Assembly: GCA_003486385.1 (NCBI GenBank)
Contig: DNFT01000080.1
Location: 1 to 21,122, forward strand
DNA length: 21,122 nt
Reading direction: 5' to 3'
Source: Eubacterium sp.
GTDB taxonomy: Bacteria > Bacillota > Clostridia > Lachnospirales > Lachnospiraceae
The translations under genes and the position numbers were made by a program. The notes below the pieces were generated by a model, which did not search any database, was not told the origin of the DNA, and was given only the letters and a program-made list of their open reading frames with translations. Shown here piece after piece: positions 7,402 through 15,900 of the stretch (its first letter is position 1; the number at the start of each line of letters is the position of its first letter).

Positions 7402-7623
7402 TTAACCCTGCTTGCTCTGGATGAATTTGTCAAGGTCATCGACTGTCTCAACCTTCTCATCAAGCTCTATCTCAATGCCAAGCTCATCCTCAAGGCTCAT
7501 CAAAAGCTCCACCGTGTCAAGCGAATCAATTCCAAGGTCAACGAATCTGCTCTCCGGCTTAACCACGGATACATCACATCCGGTACGTTCTGCAACAGTT
7601 TTTGCAATAGCATCAAAATACAT
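7402..7623 (-). CDS. acpP: Acyl carrier protein
   Basis: Small acidic carrier that holds the growing acyl chain as a thioester on 4'-phosphopantetheine. The attachment serine is S34 in the signature GIDSLDTVELLM. The 73-residue length, acidic composition and four-helix pattern are typical. The start is set by a strong Shine-Dalgarno sequence (TAAGGAGGA, 7631-7639) 7 nt before the ATG. It is the first gene of the operon, about 100 nt downstream of the proposed promoter; fabK follows after 5 nt. In many relatives fabH or a regulator precedes acpP; here the next feature upstream is a tRNA terminator. Confidence 0.97.
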   Translation of the reverse strand: MYFDAIAKTVAERTGCDVSVVKPESRFVDLGIDSLDTVELLMSLEDELGIEIELDEKVETVDDLDKFIQSKQG

Positions 7624-7630
7624 CTCTTAT

Positions 7631-7662
7631 TCCTCCTTAATATGTGCTCCCATCGGTGAGCA
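7631..7662 (-). promoter_or_regulatory. acpP Shine-Dalgarno with adjacent leader hairpin
   Basis: A near-perfect ribosome binding site (7631-7639) is preceded on the transcript by a short hairpin at 7645-7662. Its stem is TGCTC/GAGCA plus CC/GG with one bulged A and a GAT loop. The hairpin leaves the Shine-Dalgarno sequence free, so it more likely protects the 5' end or spaces the leader than blocks translation. Confidence 0.5.
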
Positions 7663-7722
7663 TCTAATAAGGCATTATATGCACAGCATGTTCCATGTGT
7701 GGGGTGCTGACGTTCCAAAAGC

Positions 7723-7758
7723 GTTCCATAATTTTAATACTCAGCACTCTTTTTGCAA
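7723..7758 (-). promoter_or_regulatory. Promoter of the fatty acid synthesis operon, with phased TGGAAC motifs
   Basis: On the minus strand TTGCAA (7753-7758) and TAAAAT (7731-7736) are separated by 16 nt, a fair sigma-A match (4/6 and 5/6). Transcription would start near 7724, giving a leader of about 100 nt before acpP. The motif TGGAAC lies at 7723-7728 and 7712-7717, and again at 7690-7695, spaced 11 and 22 bp, so all three face the same side of the helix across the start site. This would suit a repressor, but no known FapR or FabT operator is recognised. Confidence 0.55.
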
Positions 7759-7924
7759 ATAATGATAAAATAGGAAAATTTAACATATAATTAGTGTGAA
7801 ATCGTAAAAGCTCGTTTTTCATTACTATTTAAGCCACTGCAAAAGCAGTTACACCCGGAAATGAGGATTAAAATGAATATATGACTGAATATTAATTCTT
7901 GAGAGAAGGCTGGCAGAATCGAAC
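7759..7924. other. Intergenic region between acpP promoter and tRNA terminator
   Basis: No credible gene is present on either strand; only very short frames occur. A 5-bp hairpin ACTGC/GCAGT lies near 7840-7850. At about 7899-7924, read on the minus strand, GTTCGATTC followed by TGCCAGCCTTCTC resembles the T-loop and 3' acceptor side of a tRNA, but no matching 5' half is seen. Confidence 0.5.
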
Positions 7925-7947
7925 TTCGAGCCCCGACAGGGCTCGAA
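7925..7947. repeat. Perfect 9-bp inverted repeat next to tRNA terminator
   Basis: TTCGAGCCC (7925-7933) and GGGCTCGAA (7939-7947) form a perfect 9-bp stem with loop CGACA. It begins where the T-run of the tRNA terminator ends, so on the minus strand two hairpins follow the tRNA in tandem. It may be a back-up terminator or part of the adjacent tRNA-like remnant. Confidence 0.6.
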
Positions 7948-7989
7948 AAAAAGAGACCGATTGGTGTTCCACCAATCAGTCTCTTTTTT
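7946..7989 (-). terminator. Rho-independent terminator of tRNA-Gly
   Basis: GAGACTGATTGGTG and its complement form a long stem with a GAA loop (one G:T pair), followed on the minus strand by seven T and preceded by six A. The A-run means it also has the shape of a terminator on the plus strand. It starts just 3 nt after the tRNA 3' end and should also insulate the fatty acid operon from tRNA transcription. Confidence 0.9.
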
Positions 7990-7992
7990 CAG

Positions 7993-8064
<72 letters not shown>

Positions 8065-8105
8065 ATTGTACTTTGTAAGATGTTACTCTCACAAGGACAT
8101 TAAGT

Positions 8106-8134
8106 ATAATACTATAAGTCCCTGTGAAAGTCAA
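8106..8134 (-). promoter_or_regulatory. Promoter of tRNA-Gly
   Basis: On the minus strand TTGACT (8129-8134) and TATTAT (8106-8111) are spaced by exactly 17 nt, close to sigma-A consensus (5/6 at both boxes). Transcription would begin near 8099, leaving a leader of about 35 nt for RNase P to remove. An AT-rich stretch at 8135-8185 upstream may act as an UP element. Confidence 0.85.
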
Positions 8135-8188
8135 TACCTAAAATTAAAATTTTTTATATTTTTTGAAATTACCGAATTGTTTTAACTA

Positions 8189-8276
8189 TTAGCATAATTG
8201 TTTGGGACAGGGGTCAGACCCCGTGTCCCAGAACTGGGACATGGGGTCTGACCCCTGTCCCATAAGGCTATGCTAA
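8189..8276. repeat. REP-like nested double palindrome at the 3' end of pepF
   Basis: Two 28-nt arms (8203-8230 and 8235-8262) are reverse complements with a single difference and a 4-nt centre GAAC. Each arm is itself palindromic: GGGACA, then GGGGTC, one base, GACCCC, then TGTCCC, with one bulged base. The element can therefore fold as one 28-bp hairpin or two side-by-side 12-bp hairpins. An outer 8-bp repeat TTAGCATA (8189-8196) / TATGCTAA (8269-8276) encloses it and includes the last codons and stop of pepF. No T-run follows. The shape matches paired REP (BIME-like) elements, but no REP-associated transposase is in the window. Confidence 0.85.
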
Positions 8277-10067
8277 CAGCTTCTCCATCTCATCGAGAAG
8301 TCCGGCAAATACATCAAGACCTGTCTTGATGGCGTCCGGCTTAGACATATCCACGCCCGCAATCTTTAAAAGCTCGATTGGATAATCTGAACCGCCGCTT
8401 GACAAGAACTTCATGTAGCGGTCAACTGCCGGCTGTCCCTCCTTGCGGATCATTGATGCTATCGCAACTGCTGCCGAGAAGCCCGTAGCATACTGGTATA
8501 CATAGAATGGTGTATAGAAGTGAGGTATTCTTGCCCACTCAACCTCAATATCCTTATCGACCACCATATCCGGTCCGAAGTACTCCTTGTTGAGCTCATA
8601 GTACATCTCGTTAAGAGACTTTGCCGTGAGACTCCTGCCCTGCTCTGCCATCTCATGTGCCTTCTTTTCAAACTCAGCGAACATCGTCTGGCGGTATACG
8701 GTTCCCTTGAAGCTGTCAAGGAAATGATTGATGAGGTATGCCTTCTCATTCTTATCCTTCGCATTATCTATAAGGTAGAAATTGAGGAGTGCCTCATTAC
8801 ATGTCGAAGCAACCTCAGCGACAAAGATTCTGTATGCAGCGTATACAAGAGGCTGTGTAGAATTTGACTTGTAGCTGTGAAGCGCATGTCCCATCTCATG
8901 TGCGAGGGTGAACATTGAATCTAAGTTATCCTGATGATTTAAAAGTACATAAGGGTGCACACCGTTAGGTCCCCATGAGTAAGCTCCGCTTCTCTTTCCC
9001 TCATTCTCATATACATCAATCCAGCCGCCGTTGAAGCCCTTATCAAGAAGCTCTATGTAATCCTTTCCAAGAGGTGCAACGCCCTTCTTTACGATTTCCT
9101 TTGCCTCCTCAAATGAGATATGCATATCAAAATCCTTCACCATAGGAGTGTACACATCATACATGTGAAGCTCATCCACGCCGAGTGCTTTCTTGCGGAG
9201 CTTAACATAGCGGTGCATAAGAGGGAGCCCCTCATGGATTGTGTCGATAAGATTGTCATATACTGAAATTGGAATATTTCCGTCAAACAGATATGACTCA
9301 ATGCTTGAGTTGTATTTTCTCACCTTTGCTGAGAACATATCCCCCTTCACCAGAGCTTCATAATTGGCAGCTATAGTATTTTCAAAATTCTTGTATGCGC
9401 CGTGCATCCGGGTGAAAGCATCCTTGCGTACTCTCCTGTCATTGCTTCTTATGAAAATTCCGTATCTTCCATGTGTTAATGTTACATCCTCGCCATTCTC
9501 ATCCTTTATTGTTCCGAACCTGACATCAGCGTTGTTAAACATGCCGAAAACCTTCTTTGGTCCTCCAAGAACATCCTCGGCTGAAGCTAATACAGCCTCC
9601 ATATCAGGCGATAACACATGCGGCTTTCTTCTTGAAATATACTCCCACTTCTTTGCGTAGAGCTTAAGCTCCTCACACTCACTCATATAGCTGTCGACAA
9701 CCGCATCATCTATGGTGAGCATCTCAGGACTTATAAAAGACAGCATCTCACCTGTCTTTACCATAATATTCTCAGCTTCGCCTGAAAGTGCCTGTGACTC
9801 CGGATTGGCTGTATCCTGATCATAGAGCTGATGTGCATAACAGTAGATACGGTCAAGTAAATTCGTGAGCTTGTCATCAAGCTTGAACACTGCAAGCATA
9901 TTGGCACTGCTCTCACCGATTTTACCCTTATAGCCCTCTATCTCCTCAGCAACCTTAAGTGCCTCAGCATACTCCTCTCTCCAAGCGGCAGCATCCGGAT
10001 AAATATCCTCAAGTCTCCATGTGTATTTCCTGTCTGTCTCACTTCTTTTTAATACTTTATTAGCCAT
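8268..10067 (-). CDS. pepF: Oligoendopeptidase F (M3 zinc metallopeptidase)
   Basis: Cytoplasmic zinc peptidase that cuts medium-sized peptides and recycles peptides taken up or released in the cell. The zinc site is H390-E391-M-G-H394 in the segment TLAHEMGHALHS, with E418 in FVAEVAST as likely third ligand. The N-terminal helical PepF domain (about 1-190) precedes the M3 catalytic domain; 599 residues is the normal length. There is no signal peptide. AGGGAGG lies 5 to 6 nt before the ATG at 10067. The gene stands alone, divergent from the acetyltransferase gene, and its stop codon lies inside the outer stem of the REP-like element. Confidence 0.96.
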   Translation of the reverse strand: MANKVLKRSETDRKYTWRLEDIYPDAAAWREEYAEALKVAEEIEGYKGKIGESSANMLAVFKLDDKLTNLLDRIYCYAHQLYDQDTANPESQALSGEAENIMVKTGEMLSFISPEMLTIDDAVVDSYMSECEELKLYAKKWEYISRRKPHVLSPDMEAVLASAEDVLGGPKKVFGMFNNADVRFGTIKDENGEDVTLTHGRYGIFIRSNDRRVRKDAFTRMHGAYKNFENTIAANYEALVKGDMFSAKVRKYNSSIESYLFDGNIPISVYDNLIDTIHEGLPLMHRYVKLRKKALGVDELHMYDVYTPMVKDFDMHISFEEAKEIVKKGVAPLGKDYIELLDKGFNGGWIDVYENEGKRSGAYSWGPNGVHPYVLLNHQDNLDSMFTLAHEMGHALHSYKSNSTQPLVYAAYRIFVAEVASTCNEALLNFYLIDNAKDKNEKAYLINHFLDSFKGTVYRQTMFAEFEKKAHEMAEQGRSLTAKSLNEMYYELNKEYFGPDMVVDKDIEVEWARIPHFYTPFYVYQYATGFSAAVAIASMIRKEGQPAVDRYMKFLSSGGSDYPIELLKIAGVDMSKPDAIKTGLDVFAGLLDEMEKLLA

Positions 10068-10210
10068 TGCATCCTCCCTGGGTTGGACTTATAATATTCC
10101 TGTCCTATACGGGTACATGAAACTGCCCCGAATAGAAATAATATACAACAAAACTGCAGCAATGACAAGAGAAGTATCTTCCTTACATACCGGTCTGCTC
10201 AAAACAGAAC

Positions 10211-10223
10211 ACACATAATGTGT
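10211..10223. promoter_or_regulatory. 13-bp palindrome before the GNAT gene
   Basis: ACACAT and ATGTGT form a perfect 6-bp inverted repeat around one base, ending 16 nt before the start codon at 10240 and overlapping the likely promoter and leader region. It could be an operator for a small dimeric regulator. No convincing -35 and -10 pair was found, so the promoter itself is not placed. Confidence 0.35.
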
Positions 10224-10239
10224 ATAAACGGAGATTACC

Positions 10240-11259
10240 ATGCAAAAAAAATACAAACTCACACTTTCAGATATAGAAGCCTTTATAGATAACTGCTCCG
10301 AAGCAACATCCGAAGCTTATGAACCGTATATTGATTTTGACCGCGAGCCAGACATCATAAGCTCACGCCTTCAGCCCGCACTGCTCCATAACAGCGGAAT
10401 TGAATTATTTGAGGATGCTGACATGCCGGCGCTCTACCTTGTAAATAGCGCACACAGTCTTATCGGCTGCTGCACTGCATTCACATATTATGATAATGAT
10501 GGCACACTCACGCATGAGTTGTCCGTGCTCATCGCCCCTGAATACCGACGCCATGGTCTGGGACGCATGCTTGTAATGCAGATGTTATCAGTCATCGAAG
10601 CTGTTTATACGAAAAACAGAAGCGACATTGCCTCAGCCGGCAGTGCTGCTACAGTCACAGACCGCGTTGACATAGCCGGCGGTACCGGTACATCCACAGG
10701 TCACAATGACGAAATTATAGATTCCTTTGACAAGGTTCGTGTCCTGTTAGTCGGTAGCAACGAATATTTTGCCGGGAGCTGTGGCTTTATCTACTCACAC
10801 AGCGAACACTTTATGACTAGGAAGTCCTACAATGATAATTATATTTCAATACAGCATTCGTCCACACAGCAGACACCTGACGTCAACATCCGGAATGTAA
10901 ATACATCCGATTTAAAATCAGCACTGATATACTCCCGGTCTTCCATCTCCATCACCCGCACCTCCCACAGGACGCCCGGGCACCACACCTACCGCCTATT
11001 CTGTGACGGCAGGAGTGCTTCTAAATGTACCGTGTCAGAGTGCAGTGACTACGTGAACATTGCCAATGTCTACACCAACAAAAAATATCGTGGACAAGGC
11101 TTTGCCGGACGCCTCATAGATGCCGCTGCCGCTGACTTTCCTCAAAAGAAGCTTCTATTGCAGGTATCTGGCAGCAACACAGCCGCAATCCGCGCCTACA
11201 CAGGCAATGGCTTTACATTCTATAAAACATTTGACTATTATGTGGCTACTTTATCATAA
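10240..11259 (+). CDS. GNAT-family N-acetyltransferase with two GNAT domains
   Basis: Predicted to move an acetyl group from acetyl-CoA to an unknown amine. Two GNAT folds can be seen. In the first, VLIAPEYRRHGLGRMLV (97-112) is the acetyl-CoA binding motif A (RRHGLG). In the second, ANVYTNKKYRGQGFAGRLI (275-292) has RGQGFAG, followed by SGSNTAAIRAYTGNGFTFY, the typical motif B. A low-complexity stretch rich in Ala, Ser, Thr and Gly (129-155) interrupts the first domain after motif A, a region where the family is usually compact. The start has GGAG 7 nt upstream. It stands alone, divergent from pepF and convergent with gltD, so context gives no hint of substrate. Confidence 0.85.
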   Translation: MQKKYKLTLSDIEAFIDNCSEATSEAYEPYIDFDREPDIISSRLQPALLHNSGIELFEDADMPALYLVNSAHSLIGCCTAFTYYDNDGTLTHELSVLIAPEYRRHGLGRMLVMQMLSVIEAVYTKNRSDIASAGSAATVTDRVDIAGGTGTSTGHNDEIIDSFDKVRVLLVGSNEYFAGSCGFIYSHSEHFMTRKSYNDNYISIQHSSTQQTPDVNIRNVNTSDLKSALIYSRSSISITRTSHRTPGHHTYRLFCDGRSASKCTVSECSDYVNIANVYTNKKYRGQGFAGRLIDAAAADFPQKKLLLQVSGSNTAAIRAYTGNGFTFYKTFDYYVATLS

Positions 11260-11376
11260 GCTTGGTATACTCTACAATGCATCCCGTCCATCACAGTTAC
11301 ACCGGACATTGCCCGCAGAACTTCCGGTCACAATACACAGCACAAAACAACGATAACATATTGTACACATGAAGCT

Positions 11377-11429
11377 AAAAGAGCCGTAACCCGCCGGACA
11401 CTAAATCTCCCACAGGCTACAGCTCTTTT
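11377..11429. terminator. Bidirectional terminator between the GNAT gene and gltD
   Basis: AAAAGAGC (11377-11384) pairs with GCTCTTTT (11422-11429), and an inner GTAACC/GGCTAC adds five pairs with one mismatch. On the plus strand it ends in TTTT, then ATTACTC and more T-runs; on the minus strand the stem itself ends in TTTT. The long loop of about 23 nt is unusual. It lies between convergent genes, so it likely serves both. Confidence 0.75.
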
Positions 11430-11453
11430 ATTACTCTTTTATTACTCTTTTTG
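11423..11453. repeat. 11-bp tandem repeat in the terminator tail
   Basis: CTCTTTTATTA occurs at 11423-11433 and 11434-11444, and a third partial copy CTCTTTT follows from 11445. The first copy overlaps the 3' arm of the terminator stem, so the repeat multiplies its T-run tail. It could have arisen by replication slippage. Confidence 0.8.
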
Positions 11454-11490
11454 ATAAATGAAATCCCGCAATAACACAATCACTGCATGC

Positions 11491-12978
11491 TTACTGCAGA
11501 TTCGTATATCCCATCAGGTACTCGTCAACCTCCTTAGCGGCGTCGCGTCCCTCACGGATTGCCCACACAACAAGAGACTGGCCTCTGTGCATATCTCCGG
11601 CGGTGAATACCTTGTCGACATTGGTCGCATGCTTTCCCGGTGCCGTATCAACATTGGTTCGTGCATTGAGCGTCACACCGAATGCGTCGGCAACATACTT
11701 CTGGGTGCCTAAAAAACCTGCGGCGATAAGTACAAGGTCTGCCTCAAGCTCGAACTCACTTCCTGCTACCTCCGCCATCATCATGCGCCCTGTCTTTTCA
11801 TCCATCTTCGACTCAAGCTTCACACACTTTACCTTACAGAGCTTTCCGTTCTTGTCCTTTATGAACTCCTTGACGGTGGTCTGATATAATCTAGGATCCT
11901 TTCCGAATACCGCGATTGCCTCCTCCTGACCATAATCCGTCTTGCAGACTCTAGGCCACTGTGGCCATGGATTGTTCTCAGCGCGTGTATCCGGAAGCTT
12001 AGGCATCATCTCAAGCTGTACAACAGAGGCACAGCCAAGACGTATTGATGTTCCGACACAGTCATTTCCTGTATCTCCACCTCCGATAACAACAACCTTC
12101 CTGCCCTTAGCGTCGATATACTTCTTATCCGCTAAATCAGAATCAAGCAGGCTCTTCGTCACGGATGTAAGGTAATCCACCGCAAAGTGTATTCCCTGTG
12201 CATCCCTTCCCGGTGCATTTATGTCTCTTGGATTGGCTGCACCACAGCAGAGAACAACTGCGTCATAGTCCTTTAACACCTTAGCCGCCTTCACATTATC
12301 ACCGACATTGGCATTGGTGACGAACTCTATCCCATCCGCCTCCATGATATTGATTCTTCTGTCAATGATGTGCTTCTCAAGCTTCATATTGGGAATACCA
12401 TAACGTAGAAGTCCTCCAACCCTGTCGGCACGCTCAAATACAGTTACCTTATGTCCTCTCTTGTTTAAGAGGTCTGCTGTTGCAAGTCCGGACGGACCTG
12501 AGCCGATAACGGCAACCCTCTTGCCGGTTCTTACCTTAGGCGGATTAGGTGCCACATAGCCCTGTTCAAATGCGTTCTCAATGATTGTCTTTTCATTCTC
12601 CTTTGTACTCACCGGCGAACCGTTAAGTCCGCAGGTACATGCCGCCTCACACAATGCCGGACATACCCTCGAAGTAAACTCAGGGAAATTGCTTGTCTTA
12701 GCAAGCCTGTTATATGCCCTGTGAAGATTGCCACTGTAGAGAAGATCATTCCACTCAGGTATCAGATTGTTGAGAGGACAGCCTGACACCATCCCCTTTA
12801 ACAGCTTACCCGACTGGCAGAACGGAACCCCGCAATCCATGCATCGTGCCGCCTGCTGCCTCTGCTCCTCAATGGTGAGCGGAGTATGAAACTCATTGAA
12901 ATTCTTTATTCTGTTCTTTGGCTTGACAGCCTCGCTGTCAACTCTCTCATAATCTAAAAATCCTGTCGGCTTTCCCAT
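11491..12978 (-). CDS. gltD: Glutamate synthase (NADPH) small subunit
   Basis: FAD protein that takes electrons from NADPH and passes them through iron-sulfur clusters to GltB, where they reduce the iminoglutarate formed from 2-oxoglutarate and ammonia. The N-terminal ferredoxin-like domain has two cysteine groups (C46, C49, C54, C67 and C106, C110, C114, C116) for [4Fe-4S] clusters. The FAD loop VAVIGSGPSGLATADLL starts at 155, and the NADPH loop VVVIGGGDTGNDC lies near 300; the C-terminal VFTAGDMHRGQSLVVWAI closes the FAD site. 495 residues is normal. AAGGAGGG lies before the ATG and the gene begins 12 nt after the gltB stop, so both subunits are made from one message. Confidence 0.96.
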   Translation of the reverse strand: MGKPTGFLDYERVDSEAVKPKNRIKNFNEFHTPLTIEEQRQQAARCMDCGVPFCQSGKLLKGMVSGCPLNNLIPEWNDLLYSGNLHRAYNRLAKTSNFPEFTSRVCPALCEAACTCGLNGSPVSTKENEKTIIENAFEQGYVAPNPPKVRTGKRVAVIGSGPSGLATADLLNKRGHKVTVFERADRVGGLLRYGIPNMKLEKHIIDRRINIMEADGIEFVTNANVGDNVKAAKVLKDYDAVVLCCGAANPRDINAPGRDAQGIHFAVDYLTSVTKSLLDSDLADKKYIDAKGRKVVVIGGGDTGNDCVGTSIRLGCASVVQLEMMPKLPDTRAENNPWPQWPRVCKTDYGQEEAIAVFGKDPRLYQTTVKEFIKDKNGKLCKVKCVKLESKMDEKTGRMMMAEVAGSEFELEADLVLIAAGFLGTQKYVADAFGVTLNARTNVDTAPGKHATNVDKVFTAGDMHRGQSLVVWAIREGRDAAKEVDEYLMGYTNLQ

Positions 12979-12990
12979 GAATTTCCCTCC

Positions 12991-15900
12991 TTACTTCGCT
13001 GCTTTATTAGCATAGAATGCTTCAATCTGTGCCTGCTCACTTGAAAGACCCTTCTCTTCCATCTGAACGATTCTCTGCATCATTCTCTTATAGTCATGAG
13101 GTACAATCTTCTTGAACTTAGGAAGATAATCTCCGAAATTGTCAAGAATCTGCTTACCCTTTATAGAGTTAGTGTATGCTACATGCTGCTGTATCATTTC
13201 CTTTAACTCTAATACATCATACTTGTCCGTCACTTCCTCAGTCGATACAAGCTCCTTATTGAGTTTCTTATAGAGGCTGCTGTCCTCGTCAAGCACATAA
13301 GCAATACCACCGCTCATACCTGCGGCGAAGTTCTTCCCTGTTTTTCCAAGGATAACTACCCGTCCACCGGTCATGTACTCACAGCCATGGTCACCCACGC
13401 CCTCGACAACCGCCTTTGCACCGGAATTACGGACGCAGAAACGCTCACCGGCGACACCGTTTATATACGCCTCACCGCTCGTTGCACCATAGAGAGCCAC
13501 ATTACCGATGATGATATTCTCATCCTGCTTAAATCCGGAGCCGGTAGGTGGATATACCACAAGCTTTCCTCCTGAAAGTCCCTTGCCGAAGTAGTCATTG
13601 CTGTCTCCCTCAAGGCACATTGTAAGTCCCTTAGGGATAAATGCTCCGAAGCTCTGTCCGCCCGCGCCATGGCACATTATAGTGAAGGTATCCTCAGGAA
13701 GTGTGTCATCGTAGAGTCTTGTAATCTCAGAGCCGAACATAGTACCGAATGAACGGTCGGTGTTCTTTACATCTATTTCTATGCTTCTCTTCTGCTTCTT
13801 CTCAAGAGCCTGCCCCAGCTTCTTTAACAGAACCTTCTCATCAAGAGTTTTTTCAAGCTCGAAGTTATATACATTCTTGTGAAGATAGTCAATCTTCTCC
13901 TTGCCTGCATAAGGATTATCAAGAATTACTGAAAGGTCAATCTTTCCTTTCTTGACACCGCTGCCGTCCTTAGCCTGATATAACATATCGGTTCTTCCCA
14001 CCATCTCGTCGATAGTCTTAAAGCCAAGCTTAGCCATGTATTCCCGAAGCTCCTGTGCAACGAATCTCATAAAGTTCATCACATACTCAGGCTTACCTGT
14101 GAATCTCTTTCGAAGCTCCGGATTCTGTGTAGCAATACCTACAGGGCATGTGTCCAGATTACATACTCTCATCATCACACAGCCAAGAGTTACAAGCGGT
14201 GCCGTTGCAAATCCAAATTCCTCAGCACCTAAAAGACATGCTACCGCAACATCGCGTCCTGTCATAAGCTTGCCGTCCGTCTCGACAACAACCTTGTTTC
14301 TAAGACCGTTCATTATGAGTGTCTGGTGTGCCTCGGCAAGTCCAAGCTCCCAAGGAAGCCCGGCGTTGTGAATGGAACTTCTTGGTGCCGCACCGGTACC
14401 TCCGTCATAGCCCGATACCAGGATAACCTGTGCTCCCGCCTTAGCAACACCTGCCGCTACGGTTCCGACTCCTGCCTCCGATACAAGCTTTACGGATATA
14501 CGTGCCTTCTTGTTGGCGTTCTTAAGGTCGTAGATAAGCTGTGCCAGATCCTCAATCGAATAGATATCGTGATGTGGTGGCGGTGATATAAGACCAACAC
14601 CCGACGTTGAATGTCTTGTCTTGGCTATCCAAGGATATACCTTTCCGCCCGGAAGATGTCCACCCTCACCAGGCTTAGCACCCTGCGCCATCTTAATCTG
14701 AATCTCATCGGCACTCACAAGGTATCTCGATGTGACACCGAAACGTCCCGAGGCTACCTGCTTGATCGCCGAACAGCGGTTGAGGCCATCCGGTCCGATT
14801 GTAAGTCTTTCAATATCCTCGCCGCCCTCACCTGAGTTGGACTTTCCGTGAAGTATGTTCATGGCGATTGCCATTGCCTCATGTGCCTCCTGGGATATAG
14901 AGCCGTAAGACATAGCTCCTGTCTTGAAACGTCTCACGATAGAATCTACGCTCTCTACCTCATCTATAGAGATTCCCTTCTCAGGATACTTGAAATCCAT
15001 AAGACCTCTCAGATTGATTGGCTCAAGCTCCTCATTGATAAGCTTGGAGTATTCCTTGAAGGCAGCATAATCTCCGTTTCTTGTGGCAAGCTGGAGAAGA
15101 TGGATTGTCTGAGGGTTGTAGAGGTGCTCCTCCTTGCCGCTTCTGAACTTATGGCTGCCTGCACTGTCAAAGGTGGTATCCGTCTGAAGTCCAAGCGGGT
15201 CATAAGCTCTGTCATGATTTGCATTGATATCATTCTCGATATCCTTAAGTGTGATTCCACCCACACGGCTCACCGTATTGGTAAAATATTTGTCCATAAC
15301 GCTCTTGTCAATACCGATTGCCTCAAAGATTTTGGAGCCCTGATATGACTGTATTGTAGATATACCCATCTTAGATGCAATCTTTACTATACCGCCAAGA
15401 ACCGCCCTATTATAATCATCGACTGCCGCATAGTAATCCTTGTTAAGCATTCCAAGGTCTATAAGCTCCCTTATGCTGTCAAGCGCAAGATACGGGTTGA
15501 CTGCACTTGCACCGAAGCCTAATAGTGTTGCGAAATGATGTACCTCTCTAGGCTCACCGGACTCAAGGATAACCGAAACCTTGGTTCTCTTCTTGGTTCT
15601 TACAAGATAGTCCTGCATTGCCGATACAGCAAGCAGTGACGGTATTGCTACATGATTCTCGTCAACTCCTCTGTCCGAAAGAATGAATATATTCACTCCA
15701 TCACGGTAATGTCTGTCGGCTTCAACGAAGAGACGGTCGATTGCCTTCTCCATAGATGTATTCTTGTAATATATAATAGGAAGAACCGCAACCTTGAAGC
15801 CCTCCTGATTCATATTCTTAATCTTTAACAAATCCGTATTGGTAAGTATCGGATTGTTGACTCTTAATACCTGACAATTTCTCGCCGTCTCCTCAAGGAT

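Noticed and set aside
10097..10119. Promoter for pepF
   Set aside because: A TATTAT box exists near 10091-10096, but no acceptable -35 box lies at the right distance, so it was not annotated.
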